Positions 54,026 through 63,474 of a DNA stretch of 64,000 nt are shown here, one piece after another. The notes below the pieces were generated by a model, which worked only from the letters and a program-made list of their open reading frames with translations, was not told the DNA's origin and made no database searches. The stretch is from assembly GCF_014648495.1 (NCBI RefSeq), contig NZ_BMRF01000032.1, positions 1 to 64,000 on the forward strand, read 5' to 3'. Position 1 is the stretch's first letter; each line of letters starts with the position of its first letter. Source of the stretch: Actinomadura cremea. Its GTDB lineage: Bacteria > Actinomycetota > Actinomycetes > Streptosporangiales > Streptosporangiaceae. The translations under genes were made by a program, and so were the position numbers.

Positions 54026-54880
54026 ATGAAGCTCGCCACCTACCGCCGGCCCGGCGACGGCGAGGTCCGCCACGGCCGGATCACCGATACCGGGGCCGTC
54101 ACCGATCTCGGTCCCGGCGACCTGAGTGCGGTGATCGGTGCGCTGGACGCGCTGCCGGAGGCGTCCGGCGAGTACCCGCTGGCCGACGTCACGCTGCTCG
54201 CGCCGCTGGCTCGTCCGGGCAAGGTGCTCGCGGTCGCCGCGAACTACCAGGAGCACGTGGAGGAGACCGGCGGCGACCGGCTGGACAAGTCGCGCATCTC
54301 GCCGCGGCTGTTCCTCAAGCCCGGCACCTCCGTGAGCGGGCCCGGCGAGGACATCGCGATCCCCTCGGTGAGCCCGAACGTGGACTGGGAGGCGGAGCTG
54401 GTCGCGGTCATCGGGCGAGGCGGCAAGGAAATCCCGCTCGAGAGCGCGCTGGACCACGTGGGCGGCTACACGATCGGCAACGACGTGTCCGGCCGGAAGA
54501 TGGACTACGGCCACGAGCGCGACACCGACGACCCGATGGTCGGTTTCTTCGACTGGCTGAACGGCAAGTGGCCGGACGGGTTCGCCGCGATGGGCCCGTA
54601 CCTGACCACGGCCGACGAGGTGCCCGACCCGCAGAAGCTCGACGTGACCATGGAGGTCAACGGGCGGGTGCGGCAGCAGGGCGACACCGGTCAGATGATC
54701 TTCAACGTCGCGGAGCTGGTGGCGTTCGCGTCCCGGCTGATGACGCTGGAGCCCGGCGACGTGCTGTACACCGGCACGCCCGCCGGGGTCGGTTTGGCAA
54801 CGGGGGAGTTCCTGTCCGCGGGCGACGAGATGACGGTCCGCGTGACCGGTCTCGGCAGCCTGGTGAACCGGGTCCGCTGA
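54026..54880 (+). CDS. Fumarylacetoacetate hydrolase-family protein
   Basis: A 284-residue FAH-fold enzyme: VLAVAANYQEHVEETGG, then FLKPGTSVSGPGEDI and WEAELVAVIGRGGKEIP with metal-binding acids, YTIGNDVSGR, and YTGTPAGVGLATGEFLSAGD near the end. It probably cleaves a C-C bond in, or decarboxylates, a 2,4-dioxo acid. It starts 3 bases after the MocA stop, within the same operon, giving the block a ring-cleavage-like or keto-acid step. Confidence 0.88.
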   Translation: MKLATYRRPGDGEVRHGRITDTGAVTDLGPGDLSAVIGALDALPEASGEYPLADVTLLAPLARPGKVLAVAANYQEHVEETGGDRLDKSRISPRLFLKPGTSVSGPGEDIAIPSVSPNVDWEAELVAVIGRGGKEIPLESALDHVGGYTIGNDVSGRKMDYGHERDTDDPMVGFFDWLNGKWPDGFAAMGPYLTTADEVPDPQKLDVTMEVNGRVRQQGDTGQMIFNVAELVAFASRLMTLEPGDVLYTGTPAGVGLATGEFLSAGDEMTVRVTGLGSLVNRVR

Positions 54881-54930
54881 GCGGACCGTCGTGGCCGGGG
54901 CGGGTTCCCGGTCACCGAGAAGAGGCAGTC

Positions 54931-56559
54931 ATGACCATTCGATCTGGCATGCGCAGGCGCATCGGCAGGCGCGGCACGGCGGCGGCCCTCGGCGCCGTGC
55001 TCGCGGCGAGCACGCTCGCCGCGTGCAGCTCCGACCCAACTCAGGAGGGGGCGGGCGACGCGGGCGTGCTGAACATGTACCTGTACCAGAAGCCCAAGAC
55101 ATTCAGCCCGCTTGCGCCCAACAACGGGCCGGACCAGCTCGTCATGTCGTTCATCTTCGACTCGCTGTACGGGGCGGACGCGTCCTACCGGCTGACCCCG
55201 CGGCTCGCCGAGGCGGCGCCCGAGATCTCCGAGGACGCCAAGACCATCACCGTCAAGCTCAGGCCGGGGCTGAAGTGGAGTGACGGGAAACCGCTGACGG
55301 CGAAGGACGTGGTGTTCACCTACACCGCCCTCGCCGACCCGGAGACCGGCAGCGCCCAGGCGGGCAAGTTCGCCGTCATCGAGGGCGCGAAGGAGCTCGC
55401 GGACGGCAAGGCCGACTCGCTCGAGGGTCTGACCGCGGTCGACGACACCACCGTGAAGATCACCACGTCCCGTCCGGCCGCCGGGCTCCCCGGGCTGATC
55501 GGCAACACCCCGATCATCCCCGAGCACGTGCTCGGGCAGGTCCCGGAGGAGGGCCTGGGCGACAACGGGTTCTTCACGAAGCCGACGGTCGCGTCGGGCG
55601 CGTTCACGTTCGTCCAGTACAAGACCGACCAGTACGTCGAGCTGGCCGCCAACCCGAACTACCGCGAGCCCGTCTCGATCAAGAAGGTGTACCTCAAGCC
55701 GGTGACCTCCGACGTGGCCACCGCACAGCTGGGCACCGGGGAGATGGATCTCGTCCAGGTGGCGCCCACCGACCTGCCGACGGTCAAGGCGATGGACGGC
55801 GTCGAGGTCGTCACGGCCAAGAGCCCCGGGTTCAACCGGATCGCGATCAACCAGAGCCAGGACCGCTTCAAGGACGTGAAGGTGCGGCAGGCGATGCTGC
55901 ACGCCATCGACCGGAAGGGCCTGGTGAACAAGGTGCTCGGCGGCGCCGGCACCGTCGTGGACTCCAGCTTCTACGGCGAGCTCGCCCCGGCGGGCGAGCG
56001 GTACCCCTACGACCCGGCCAAGGCCAAGAGCCTGCTCGCCGAGGCGGGCTGGGACGCGTCCAAGCCGGTCAAGCTGCTGTGGGTGCCCGGGCAGCGCGAC
56101 CGCGACACCGCCGCAACCGTGATCCAGAGCCAGCTCGGGGCGGTCGGTATGGAAGTCGAGCTCGAGCAGGTCCAGGTGGACGCGCTGCTGTCGTCCTACG
56201 AGGACAGGAGCTTCGACCTGGCGCTGTTCGGCGGTGGCAACTACGCCACCGAGCCGTCCACCGTGTCGACCATCGACGGCTGTGACGCCGGCTACCCGGA
56301 CGGCGGCAACATCAGCCACTTCTGCGACGAGGAGCTGGACGGGCTGCTGGAGCGCGCGGACGCCGTCGCCGACCCGGCCGAGCGGGAGAGCCTGTTCAAG
56401 CAGGCGGCCGAGATCGAGCAAGCCGGGGTCCCGTACCTGTGGCTGTACAACCCGGACACGATCTGGGCGTACCGGACGCGCCTGTCGGGCTTCGAGCCGT
56501 CCGGCATGCCGACCAACGAGCTCGGGTTCTGGAACTTCGCGAACTGGAAGCTGAGCTGA
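54931..56559 (+). CDS. Opp/Dpp-type ABC substrate-binding lipoprotein
   Basis: A 542-residue family 5 extracellular solute-binding protein. A basic N-terminus (RRRIGRRG), hydrophobic stretch and lipobox LAAC end the signal peptide near residue 32. Conserved blocks include LRPGLKWSDGKPLTAKDVVF and VKVRQAMLHAIDRKGLVNKV. It captures a peptide-like or nickel-type ligand for the permeases downstream; the neighbouring D-aminoacylase suggests N-acylated or D-amino compounds. It is separated from the permease genes by a hairpin that may bias expression toward the binding protein. Confidence 0.92.
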   Translation: MTIRSGMRRRIGRRGTAAALGAVLAASTLAACSSDPTQEGAGDAGVLNMYLYQKPKTFSPLAPNNGPDQLVMSFIFDSLYGADASYRLTPRLAEAAPEISEDAKTITVKLRPGLKWSDGKPLTAKDVVFTYTALADPETGSAQAGKFAVIEGAKELADGKADSLEGLTAVDDTTVKITTSRPAAGLPGLIGNTPIIPEHVLGQVPEEGLGDNGFFTKPTVASGAFTFVQYKTDQYVELAANPNYREPVSIKKVYLKPVTSDVATAQLGTGEMDLVQVAPTDLPTVKAMDGVEVVTAKSPGFNRIAINQSQDRFKDVKVRQAMLHAIDRKGLVNKVLGGAGTVVDSSFYGELAPAGERYPYDPAKAKSLLAEAGWDASKPVKLLWVPGQRDRDTAATVIQSQLGAVGMEVELEQVQVDALLSSYEDRSFDLALFGGGNYATEPSTVSTIDGCDAGYPDGGNISHFCDEELDGLLERADAVADPAERESLFKQAAEIEQAGVPYLWLYNPDTIWAYRTRLSGFEPSGMPTNELGFWNFANWKLS

Positions 56560-56572
56560 CCCGGCGGCGCCG

Positions 56573-56600
56573 GGGCGCGGCCCTCGCGGGGGCCGCGTCC
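56573..56600 (+). terminator. Intercistronic hairpin after the binding-protein gene
   Basis: GGGCGCGGCCC (56573-56583) pairs with GGGCCGCGTCC (56590-56600) over about 11 bp (one G-U) with a 6-nt loop, in the 91-bp gap between the binding protein and permease genes. Such hairpins commonly attenuate or stabilise messages so that binding protein exceeds permease. Confidence 0.5.
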
Positions 56601-56650
56601 CGGTCCGCCCCCCGGCCGGGCTTTCGACGATCAACGAGAGGAGGTGACGC

Positions 56651-57610
56651 GTGACGCTCTACATCATCCGGCGCCTGCTGGTCAACGTGCTGGTGTTCGT
56701 CCTGATCAGTGTCGGGATCTTCAGCCTGGTGCGGCTCGCCCCCGGCGACCCCGTGCGCATGATGGTCAACCCCGAGCAGATGCAGAGCGGGGGCGCGGCG
56801 TTCATCGAGGCCAAACGGCACGAACTGGGACTGGACCGGCCGATCGTCGTCCAGTACTGGAACTGGCTGGCGGACGCGGTGCGCGGAGACCTCGGGTACT
56901 CCTACGTCGGCCACCGCCCGGTGTCGGCGGTGCTCGGCGAGCGCGTCGGGCCGACGCTGCAGCTCATGGGCGCCGCGCTGGTGGTCGCTTTGGTGGTCGC
57001 CATCGCGCTGGGCGTGGCCGCCGCGGTGCGGCGCAACTCGGCGGTCGACTACGGCGCCACCGTGATCGGCCTGACCGCGGTGTCGGTGCCGCCGTTCTTC
57101 CTCGGCATCGTCGGCATCTACGTGTTCTCGCTGAAGCTCGGCTGGCTGCCGTCCGCGGGGATGTCGACGCCCGGCGACGGCGGGCCGCTCGACCAGCTCC
57201 ACCATCTGATCCTGCCGGGGCTGATTCTGGCGTTCGTCACCGCCGGTCCGTTCACCCGGTACGTGCGGGGCGGGCTGGTGGACGAACTCGGCGCGGACTA
57301 CGTGCGGACGGCCGAGGCGAAGGGCGCGGGACCGGTCCGGGTGGTGCTGCGGCACGCGCTGCGCAACTCGCTGATCCCGCTGATCACCGTGGTGATGTAC
57401 CAGATCCCGCAGATGCTGGCGGGCGCGGTGGTGATCGAGCAGGTCTTCGCCTGGCCCGGCATGGGGCAGCTGGCGGTCAGCTCGATCGGCCAGCACGACT
57501 ACCCGGTGATCGTCGGGTTCGCGCTGTACGTGGCGGTGCTGGTGCTGATCTGCAACCTGGTCGCGGACCTGCTGTACGCGGCCGTCGACCCGAGAGTGAG
57601 CCTGCGGTGA
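56651..57610 (+). CDS. DppB-type ABC permease
   Basis: A 319-residue inner-membrane permease. TLYIIRRLLVNVLVFVLISV is the usual first helix; LARAPGDPVR-like LVRLAPGDPVRMM, and the coupling motif ADYVRTAEAKGAGPVRVVLR-type region (EAA loop) are present, then NSLIPLITVVMYQIPQMLAG. A perfect Shine-Dalgarno AGGAGGTGA precedes GTG 56651. It overlaps the next permease gene (GTGA). Confidence 0.92.
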   Translation: MTLYIIRRLLVNVLVFVLISVGIFSLVRLAPGDPVRMMVNPEQMQSGGAAFIEAKRHELGLDRPIVVQYWNWLADAVRGDLGYSYVGHRPVSAVLGERVGPTLQLMGAALVVALVVAIALGVAAAVRRNSAVDYGATVIGLTAVSVPPFFLGIVGIYVFSLKLGWLPSAGMSTPGDGGPLDQLHHLILPGLILAFVTAGPFTRYVRGGLVDELGADYVRTAEAKGAGPVRVVLRHALRNSLIPLITVVMYQIPQMLAGAVVIEQVFAWPGMGQLAVSSIGQHDYPVIVGFALYVAVLVLICNLVADLLYAAVDPRVSLR

Positions 57611-58509
57611 CCGCGTCGACACTCCCCGCCGGGAAGACCGGCAAGGCCGCGTCGGCGTCGCCGCGGGCCCGCGCCCTGCGCCGTTTCCGCCGCAACCGGC
57701 TGGCCGTGGCCGGCACGGTGGTGCTCGCGGTGATCGCGCTGGCCGCGCTGCTGGCGCCGCTGCTCGCGGGCCACTCGCCGAACGCGGTCAGCCTGGACGC
57801 GGTCCGGCAGGGCCCGTCCGGGGAGCACTGGTTCGGCACCGACACCTCCGGCCGCGACGTGTTCGCCCGCACCCTGTACGCGGGACGGGTGTCGCTGCTG
57901 GTCGGGCTGACCGCGGCGCTCGCCGCGATGATCCTCGGGACCCTGCTCGGGGCGGTGGCCGGACTGTTCGGCGGCTGGACCGACAACGTGATCATGCGGA
58001 TCGCCGACATCGTGATGTCGTTCCCGACCGTGGTGGTCATCCTGGTGCTGGCCGGGATCATCGGCCCGAGCGTGCCCGTGCTGATCGCCGCCATCGGGTT
58101 CACCCAGTGGCCGGTCGCGGGTCGGGTGGTGCGCGGCGTGACGCTGGCGCTGCGCGACCACGAGTACATCCAGGCGTCCCGCGCGGCGGGCGCGAACTCC
58201 CGGTGGCTGATCCGCAAGCACATCGTCCCGGCGGCGCTGCCCCCGGTCACCGTGACCGGCACGCTGGCCGTCGCGCAGGCGATCATGCTGGAGACGACCG
58301 CGTCCTTCCTCGGGCTCGGGGTCCGGCCGCCCTCGGCGAGCTGGGGGAACATGCTGAACGACGCGCAGAACCTGACGCTCATCCAGAGCATGCCGTGGTT
58401 GTGGATCCCGCCCGGCATCGCGATCGCCGTGACGGTGCTCGCCGTCAACTTCGTGGGGGACGGGCTGCGCGACGCCGTCACCCCCGCCGGACGGGGTGGT
58501 GACAAGTGA
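57607..58509 (+). CDS. DppC-type ABC permease
   Basis: A 300-residue partner permease. ALRRFRRNRLAVAGTVVLAV leads the first helix, the periplasmic GEHWFGTDTSGRDVFARTLY is the hallmark of DppC proteins, and the EAA-type loop reads HEYIQASRAAGANSRWLIRK. It ends FVGDGLRDAVTP as usual. It overlaps both neighbours by GTGA, so permeases and ATPases are made together. Confidence 0.92.
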   Translation: MTASTLPAGKTGKAASASPRARALRRFRRNRLAVAGTVVLAVIALAALLAPLLAGHSPNAVSLDAVRQGPSGEHWFGTDTSGRDVFARTLYAGRVSLLVGLTAALAAMILGTLLGAVAGLFGGWTDNVIMRIADIVMSFPTVVVILVLAGIIGPSVPVLIAAIGFTQWPVAGRVVRGVTLALRDHEYIQASRAAGANSRWLIRKHIVPAALPPVTVTGTLAVAQAIMLETTASFLGLGVRPPSASWGNMLNDAQNLTLIQSMPWLWIPPGIAIAVTVLAVNFVGDGLRDAVTPAGRGGDK

Positions 58510-59501
58510 ACGCTCCGCTGCTGGAGATCGAGGACCTGGTCGTCGAGTTCGACACCGACGAGGGCACCGTCCGCGCGGTGGACGGCGTCGCCTACACCGT
58601 CCTGCCGGGGGAGACCCTCGGCGTGGTGGGCGAGTCGGGGTCGGGCAAGAGCGTCACCGCGATGTCGGCGCTCGGACTGATCAAGCCGCCCGGCCGGGTG
58701 GCGTCCGGACGGGTCGTGTTCGACGGCGTCGACCTGCGCGGGCTGCCGCCGCGCGAGCTGCGGCGGCTGCGCGGCGGCCGGATCGCGATGATCTTCCAGG
58801 ATCCGATGACCGCGCTGAACCCGGTCATGACGATCGGGGGCCAGCTCACCGAGGCGCTGCGGCTGCACCACGCGCGGATGTCCCGCGCGGACGCGCGGCG
58901 GCGCGCCGCCGAACTGCTCGCCCTCGTCGGGGTGCCGGGCGCCGCGAAGCGGCTCAAGCAGTATCCGCACGAGTTCTCCGGCGGGATGCGGCAGCGCGCG
59001 ATGATCGCGATGGCCATCGCCAACGAGCCCGACCTGCTGATCGCCGACGAGCCGACGACCGCGCTGGACGTCACCGTCCAGGCCCAGGTGCTCGACCTGC
59101 TGCGGGAGGCCCGGCGGGAGACCGGCGCCGCCACCGTCCTGATCACGCACGATCTGGGCGTGGTCGCCGAGATGGCCGACCGGGTCGTGGTGATGTACGC
59201 CGGGCGGGTCGTCGAGCACGGCCCGGTCGCCGAGATCTTCCGCGCGCCCCGGCACCCCTACACCCGGGGGCTGCTGGACAGTCTGCCGCGGATGGACGAG
59301 GACGCCGACGAGCTGACCCCGATCCCGGGGGCGCCGCCCGGACCCGGCGACGTCACCGCGGGCTGCCCGTTCGCGCCGCGCTGCCCGCTGGTCCGCGACC
59401 GGTGCCGGACGGAACGTCCCGAACCGGTCGAGACCGGGCCCGGACGGGCCAGCGCCTGCCATTTTCACACCGAACTGGCCGGGGAGGACACCGATGACTG
59501 A
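58506..59501 (+). CDS. DppD-type ABC ATPase
   Basis: A 331-residue ATPase: Walker [31 protein letters not shown], signature [16 protein letters not shown], Walker [14 protein letters not shown], and the oligopeptide-transporter C-terminal cysteine region [15 protein letters not shown], which in this family can bind an iron-sulfur cluster. GTG 58506 overlaps the permease stop, and its own end overlaps the partner ATPase by 8 bases. Confidence 0.92.
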   Translation: MNAPLLEIEDLVVEFDTDEGTVRAVDGVAYTVLPGETLGVVGESGSGKSVTAMSALGLIKPPGRVASGRVVFDGVDLRGLPPRELRRLRGGRIAMIFQDPMTALNPVMTIGGQLTEALRLHHARMSRADARRRAAELLALVGVPGAAKRLKQYPHEFSGGMRQRAMIAMAIANEPDLLIADEPTTALDVTVQAQVLDLLREARRETGAATVLITHDLGVVAEMADRVVVMYAGRVVEHGPVAEIFRAPRHPYTRGLLDSLPRMDEDADELTPIPGAPPGPGDVTAGCPFAPRCPLVRDRCRTERPEPVETGPGRASACHFHTELAGEDTDD

Positions 59502-60519
59502 AGCCGAGGAGGTCCTGCGCGTCACCGGGCTGGCCAAGCACTACCCGGTGCGGTCTGGCCCGCTGCGCCGCCGGACCGGACGGGTGCACGCCGTGGACGG
59601 CGTGGACCTCTCCCTGCGGGCCGGCCGCACCCTGGGCCTGGTCGGCGAGTCCGGCTGCGGCAAGACCACGACGGGACGGATGGCGGTCCGGCTGCTCGAG
59701 CCGACCGCCGGGTCGATCGTCGTGGCGGGCCGGGACGTGACGCACGCCCGCGGCGCCGACCTGCGCGCGCTCCGCCGCGACCTGCAACTGGTGTTCCAGG
59801 ACCCGTACGCCTCGCTGTCGCCGCGGATGACCGTGCACGACATCATCGCCGAGCCGCTGCGCGTCCAGGGACGCTACGGCGACGGCGGGGCGAAGCGCGT
59901 TGCGGAACTGCTCGACACGGTGCGGCTCGCGCCCGCGCACGCCCGCCGCTACGCGCACGAGTTCTCCGGCGGGCAGCGGCAGCGCATCGGGATCGCCCGC
60001 GCCCTCGCGCTCGACCCGAAGGTGCTCGTCCTGGACGAGCCCGTCAGCGCCCTGGACGTGTCGATCCAGGCGCAGGTCGTCAACACGCTGCGTGAACTCC
60101 AGCGCGACCTGGGCGTGGCGTACCTGTTCATCTCGCACGACCTCTCGGTGGTGCGGCACGTGTCCCACGAGATCGCCGTGATGTACCTCGGGAAGGTCGT
60201 GGAGCGCGGCACCCGGGAGGAGATCTTCCGGGGCGCCGCCCACCCGTACACGCAGGCGCTGCTGTCGGCCGTCCCGCGCCCCGAACCGGGCCGCGCCGGA
60301 CACCCCGAGCGGATCACGCTGACCGGGGACGTGCCGAGCCCGGTCGACCCGCCGTCCGGCTGCCGGTTCCGCACCCGCTGCTGGAAGGCGCGGGACGTCT
60401 GCGCGACGGAGGAGCCGCCGCTGATCGCCCGCGACGGGATCGCCCACCCGGTCGCCTGCCACTTCGCCGAACCGACCGGATCCCAGAAGACGGACACCAT
60501 GCTCAAGGAGACGCAGTGA
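59494..60519 (+). CDS. DppF-type ABC ATPase
   Basis: A 341-residue second ATPase: Walker [34 protein letters not shown], signature [20 protein letters not shown], Walker [15 protein letters not shown] and the C-terminal oligo-HPY region [16 protein letters not shown]. It pairs with the DppD-type subunit. Its stop overlaps the RidA-family start (GTGA), linking the importer to the catabolic enzymes. Confidence 0.92.
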   Translation: MTEAEEVLRVTGLAKHYPVRSGPLRRRTGRVHAVDGVDLSLRAGRTLGLVGESGCGKTTTGRMAVRLLEPTAGSIVVAGRDVTHARGADLRALRRDLQLVFQDPYASLSPRMTVHDIIAEPLRVQGRYGDGGAKRVAELLDTVRLAPAHARRYAHEFSGGQRQRIGIARALALDPKVLVLDEPVSALDVSIQAQVVNTLRELQRDLGVAYLFISHDLSVVRHVSHEIAVMYLGKVVERGTREEIFRGAAHPYTQALLSAVPRPEPGRAGHPERITLTGDVPSPVDPPSGCRFRTRCWKARDVCATEEPPLIARDGIAHPVACHFAEPTGSQKTDTMLKETQ

Positions 60520-60980
60520 ACGACGCCGACACCCGCCTCGCCGCCGCCCCCGCCGACCCCGCGCCCGCCGGCGAGCGCCCCGCCGTCGCCGCCGTCCGGC
60601 GCGCCGGGACGCGGCTGATCGCGTCCGGGCAGGTCGCGGTCCGGGACGGGAAGCTGCTGGCCGAGGGACGCGTCGGCGAGGACGTCGCGTTCGACGACGC
60701 CCGCGCCTGCGCGCGGCAGTGCGCCCGCAACGTCCTCACCGCCGTCCGGGACGAGCTGGGCGGGCTGGGCGGGATCGAGCAGGTCGAGGCGGTCACGATC
60801 TGGGTGGCGTGCGTGCCCGGTTTCACCGACCAGCACCTGGTGGCCGACGCCGCGACCGAACTGTTCCTGGAGGTGCTCGGGGAGACGGCCGGGCGGCACG
60901 CGCGAGCCGCGCTGGGCGTCGCAGCGCTCCCGACCGGCAGTCCCGTCGAGGTCCAGGCCGTCTTCCGGCTGCGCTCATGA
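60516..60980 (+). CDS. RidA/YjgF-family protein
   Basis: A 154-residue Rid-superfamily protein with a 20-residue Ala/Pro-rich leader. [33 protein letters not shown] and [20 protein letters not shown] are the family blocks; the arginine in HARAALG is at the position used for imine hydrolysis in RidA. It may clear reactive enamine/imine intermediates made from amino acids, or deaminate a substrate directly. It is coupled to both neighbours. Confidence 0.87.
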   Translation: MNDADTRLAAAPADPAPAGERPAVAAVRRAGTRLIASGQVAVRDGKLLAEGRVGEDVAFDDARACARQCARNVLTAVRDELGGLGGIEQVEAVTIWVACVPGFTDQHLVADAATELFLEVLGETAGRHARAALGVAALPTGSPVEVQAVFRLRS

Positions 60981-62581
60981 CGGACCTGCTCATCACGGGC
61001 GGGACGGTCGTCGACGGGACGGGTGCCGCACCCGTCCGCGCCGACGTCGCCGTCACCGGCGGGCGCGTCGAGGCGATCGGCGACCTCGCGGGACGACGCC
61101 CGGCCGCCCGGACCCTCGACGCGTCCGGGCACGCGGTGACGCCGGGCTTCGTCGACGTGCACACCCACTCGGACCTGACCCTGCTGTCGGGGCCGGAGGC
61201 GCACAGCGCCGTCCGGCAGGGCGTCACCTCCGTCGTCGTGGGCAACTGCGGCCTCGGCGTGACACCGGTCGCGGCCGACCCGGCGGCGCTGCGCGCCGCG
61301 GCCGGATACCTCGACCTGGACCCGGCCGTCCGCTGGTCCTGGTCGGACCTGCCCGGATACCTCGCCGCGCTCGACACCGCCCGTCCCGCGGTGAACGTCG
61401 CCGCGCTCGTCGCGCACATTCCGCTGCGGGCGGCGGCCATCGGGTTCGACGACCGCCCGGCCGACGCCGCCGCGCTCGACCGGATGCGCGGTCTGCTCTG
61501 CGACGCGCTCGCCGCCGGCGCCGCCGGCGTCTCCACCGGCCTGGTGTACGCCCCGGCCTGCTACGCCGGCGACGACGAACTGCTCGCGCTGGGCCGCACC
61601 GCCGCCGCGCACGGACGCCTGTTCGCCTGGCACGTCCGTGACTACGCCGACGGGCTGCTCGACTCCGTCCGCCAGGCCCTTGCGGTCGCGCTCGCCACCG
61701 GCTGCCGCACACAGATCTCCCACCTCGTCGCCGTCGGGCGGCGCAACCACGGCTCGGTCGCCCGCGCCCTGGAGCTGATCGACGACGCGCGCGCCCGCGG
61801 CGCCGACGTCGCCTTCGACGTCTACCCCTACCTGGCGGGCAACGCGCCGCTGTCCCAGCTCCTGCCCGACTGGGCGCAGGAGGGCGGCGACGGCCCGATG
61901 CGCGCCCGCCTCGCCGCCCCGGACGTCCGCGCCCGTGTCGTGGACGAGTGGCGCGACATGCCGCTCACCTGGGAGGACATCACCGTCAGCCGTGTCCCGG
62001 ACGGAGCGGGCGAGGACCCGGACGCGGGTTCGGGCGAGGTCGTCGGCCGGACGATCGCCGAGATCGCCGCGACGGCCGGGGCGGACCCGGCGCGGGTCGC
62101 GCTCGACCTGACCGCGGCGCACGGCAACGGCGTGCTGATGATCGCCGCAGGCCGCAGCGAACGGGACCTGCTGGACGCCCTGACCCACCCCGCCGCCGTG
62201 GTCGGATCCGACGGGCAGGCGCTCGACCCGGACGGCCCCACCGGGCACGGCACCCCGCACCCGCGCTCCTACGGCTGCTTCCCGCGGCTGTTCGCCGAGT
62301 ACGCGCGCCGTCCCGGCGGCATCCCGCTGGCCGAGGCGGTGCGCAAGTGCACCTCCGCGCCCGCCGAGCGGGCCGGGCTGGCGGACCGCGGCGTCCTGCG
62401 CGCGGGAGCGGTCGCCGATATCGCCGTATTCGACGCCGAAAGGATCACCGATCGGGCTACGTTCGCTGCACCCGCGCAGTATCCGGACGGCGTCCGCGCG
62501 GTCGTCGTCGGCGGTCGTCCCGTGGTCGAGGACGGCGCGCACGGCGGCGCTCGCCCCGGCGAGATCCTGCGCATCCCCTGA
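60977..62581 (+). CDS. N-acyl-D-amino-acid deacylase (D-aminoacylase family)
   Basis: A 534-residue amidohydrolase. Metal motif GFVDVHTHSD, the Cys-containing VVVGNCGLGVTP typical of D-aminoacylases, AWHVRDYADG, QISHLVAVG, catalytic Asp in VVGSDGQALDPD, and HPRSYGCFPRL are all present. It removes the acyl group from N-acyl-D-amino acids, or opens related cyclic amides. It overlaps the RidA gene (ATGA). With the Dpp-type importer it gives the block its likely purpose: uptake and deacylation of an acylated D-amino compound. Confidence 0.9.
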   Translation: MTDLLITGGTVVDGTGAAPVRADVAVTGGRVEAIGDLAGRRPAARTLDASGHAVTPGFVDVHTHSDLTLLSGPEAHSAVRQGVTSVVVGNCGLGVTPVAADPAALRAAAGYLDLDPAVRWSWSDLPGYLAALDTARPAVNVAALVAHIPLRAAAIGFDDRPADAAALDRMRGLLCDALAAGAAGVSTGLVYAPACYAGDDELLALGRTAAAHGRLFAWHVRDYADGLLDSVRQALAVALATGCRTQISHLVAVGRRNHGSVARALELIDDARARGADVAFDVYPYLAGNAPLSQLLPDWAQEGGDGPMRARLAAPDVRARVVDEWRDMPLTWEDITVSRVPDGAGEDPDAGSGEVVGRTIAEIAATAGADPARVALDLTAAHGNGVLMIAAGRSERDLLDALTHPAAVVGSDGQALDPDGPTGHGTPHPRSYGCFPRLFAEYARRPGGIPLAEAVRKCTSAPAERAGLADRGVLRAGAVADIAVFDAERITDRATFAAPAQYPDGVRAVVVGGRPVVEDGAHGGARPGEILRIP

Positions 62582-62601
62582 ACGAAGGCGAGGCACTCCC
62601 C

Positions 62602-63474
62602 ATGGCACGATCCACGGCACGCCGCCGCGACGTCGACGACGACCGCCCCGCGTCGGCCAACTACCACGCCAACGCGCTGGCCCGGGGGCTGGCCCTGCTG
62701 GAACGGCTCGCGGACCGGGGCACGACGCTGACGCTGAACGACTTCGCCGCCGATACCGGCCTGCCCAAGAGCACCCTCGTCCGGCTGCTCGCGGTCCTGG
62801 AGGAGATGGAGTACGTGGTGCGCGCCGACGAGCGGCCCGCGTACCGCCTCGGGCACAAGACGCTGACCCTGTCGACGGCGTACCTGTCCGGGCTCGACCT
62901 CTCCCAGATCGCGGGCGGGCACCTCGCCGGGGTCGCCGCGGACACCGGGCAGACCGCCAACCTCGGCGTCCTGGACGGGCCCGAGGTGCTGCACGTGTGC
63001 GTCCGGGAACCCGACCGGCCGATCCGGTTCCACATCATGCCCGGCACCCGCGACGCCACCTACTGCACGGGCCTCGGCAAGCTGCTCCTCTCCCGCCTCC
63101 CCGCCGACGGCCTGGCGCCCCACCTGCCGCCCGAGCCGTTCCGGGCCCGTACCGAGCACACCCTGACCACACTCGACGCCCTCACCCGCGACCTGACCGA
63201 GACCGCCGACCGCGGGTACGCCCTGGACGACAACGAGGGCAGCGTCGGGCTGCGCTGCGTCGCGGTCCCGGTCGAGGTCAACGGCGTCTGCGTGTCGGCG
63301 GTCAGCGTGTCCGGGCCGTCCGCCGAGTTCGGCGACGACCGGATCGGCGCCCACCTGGACCGGCTGCGCACCGCGGCGAAGGCCCTGGCGGCCGACACCG
63401 ACGTCGTCGCGGCCCTCGAATACCTTCACTCGTCGCTGCGCTCCGGCGCACCCGACAACCGGGAGGACACTTGA
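62602..63474 (+). CDS. IclR-family transcriptional regulator
   Basis: A 290-residue regulator. The N-terminal winged helix runs ARGLALLERLADRGTTLTLN, FAADTGLPKSTLVRLLAVLE, and RPAYRLGHKTL; the C-terminal effector domain shows RDATYCTGLGKLLLSRLPAD and DNEGSVGLRCVAVPVEV with the conserved glycine-rich effector pocket. It lies 20 bases after the deacylase and overlaps the last amidohydrolase (TTGA). It probably controls this block through the control region at 51973-52047 or an unseen site. Confidence 0.9.
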   Translation: MARSTARRRDVDDDRPASANYHANALARGLALLERLADRGTTLTLNDFAADTGLPKSTLVRLLAVLEEMEYVVRADERPAYRLGHKTLTLSTAYLSGLDLSQIAGGHLAGVAADTGQTANLGVLDGPEVLHVCVREPDRPIRFHIMPGTRDATYCTGLGKLLLSRLPADGLAPHLPPEPFRARTEHTLTTLDALTRDLTETADRGYALDDNEGSVGLRCVAVPVEVNGVCVSAVSVSGPSAEFGDDRIGAHLDRLRTAAKALAADTDVVAALEYLHSSLRSGAPDNREDT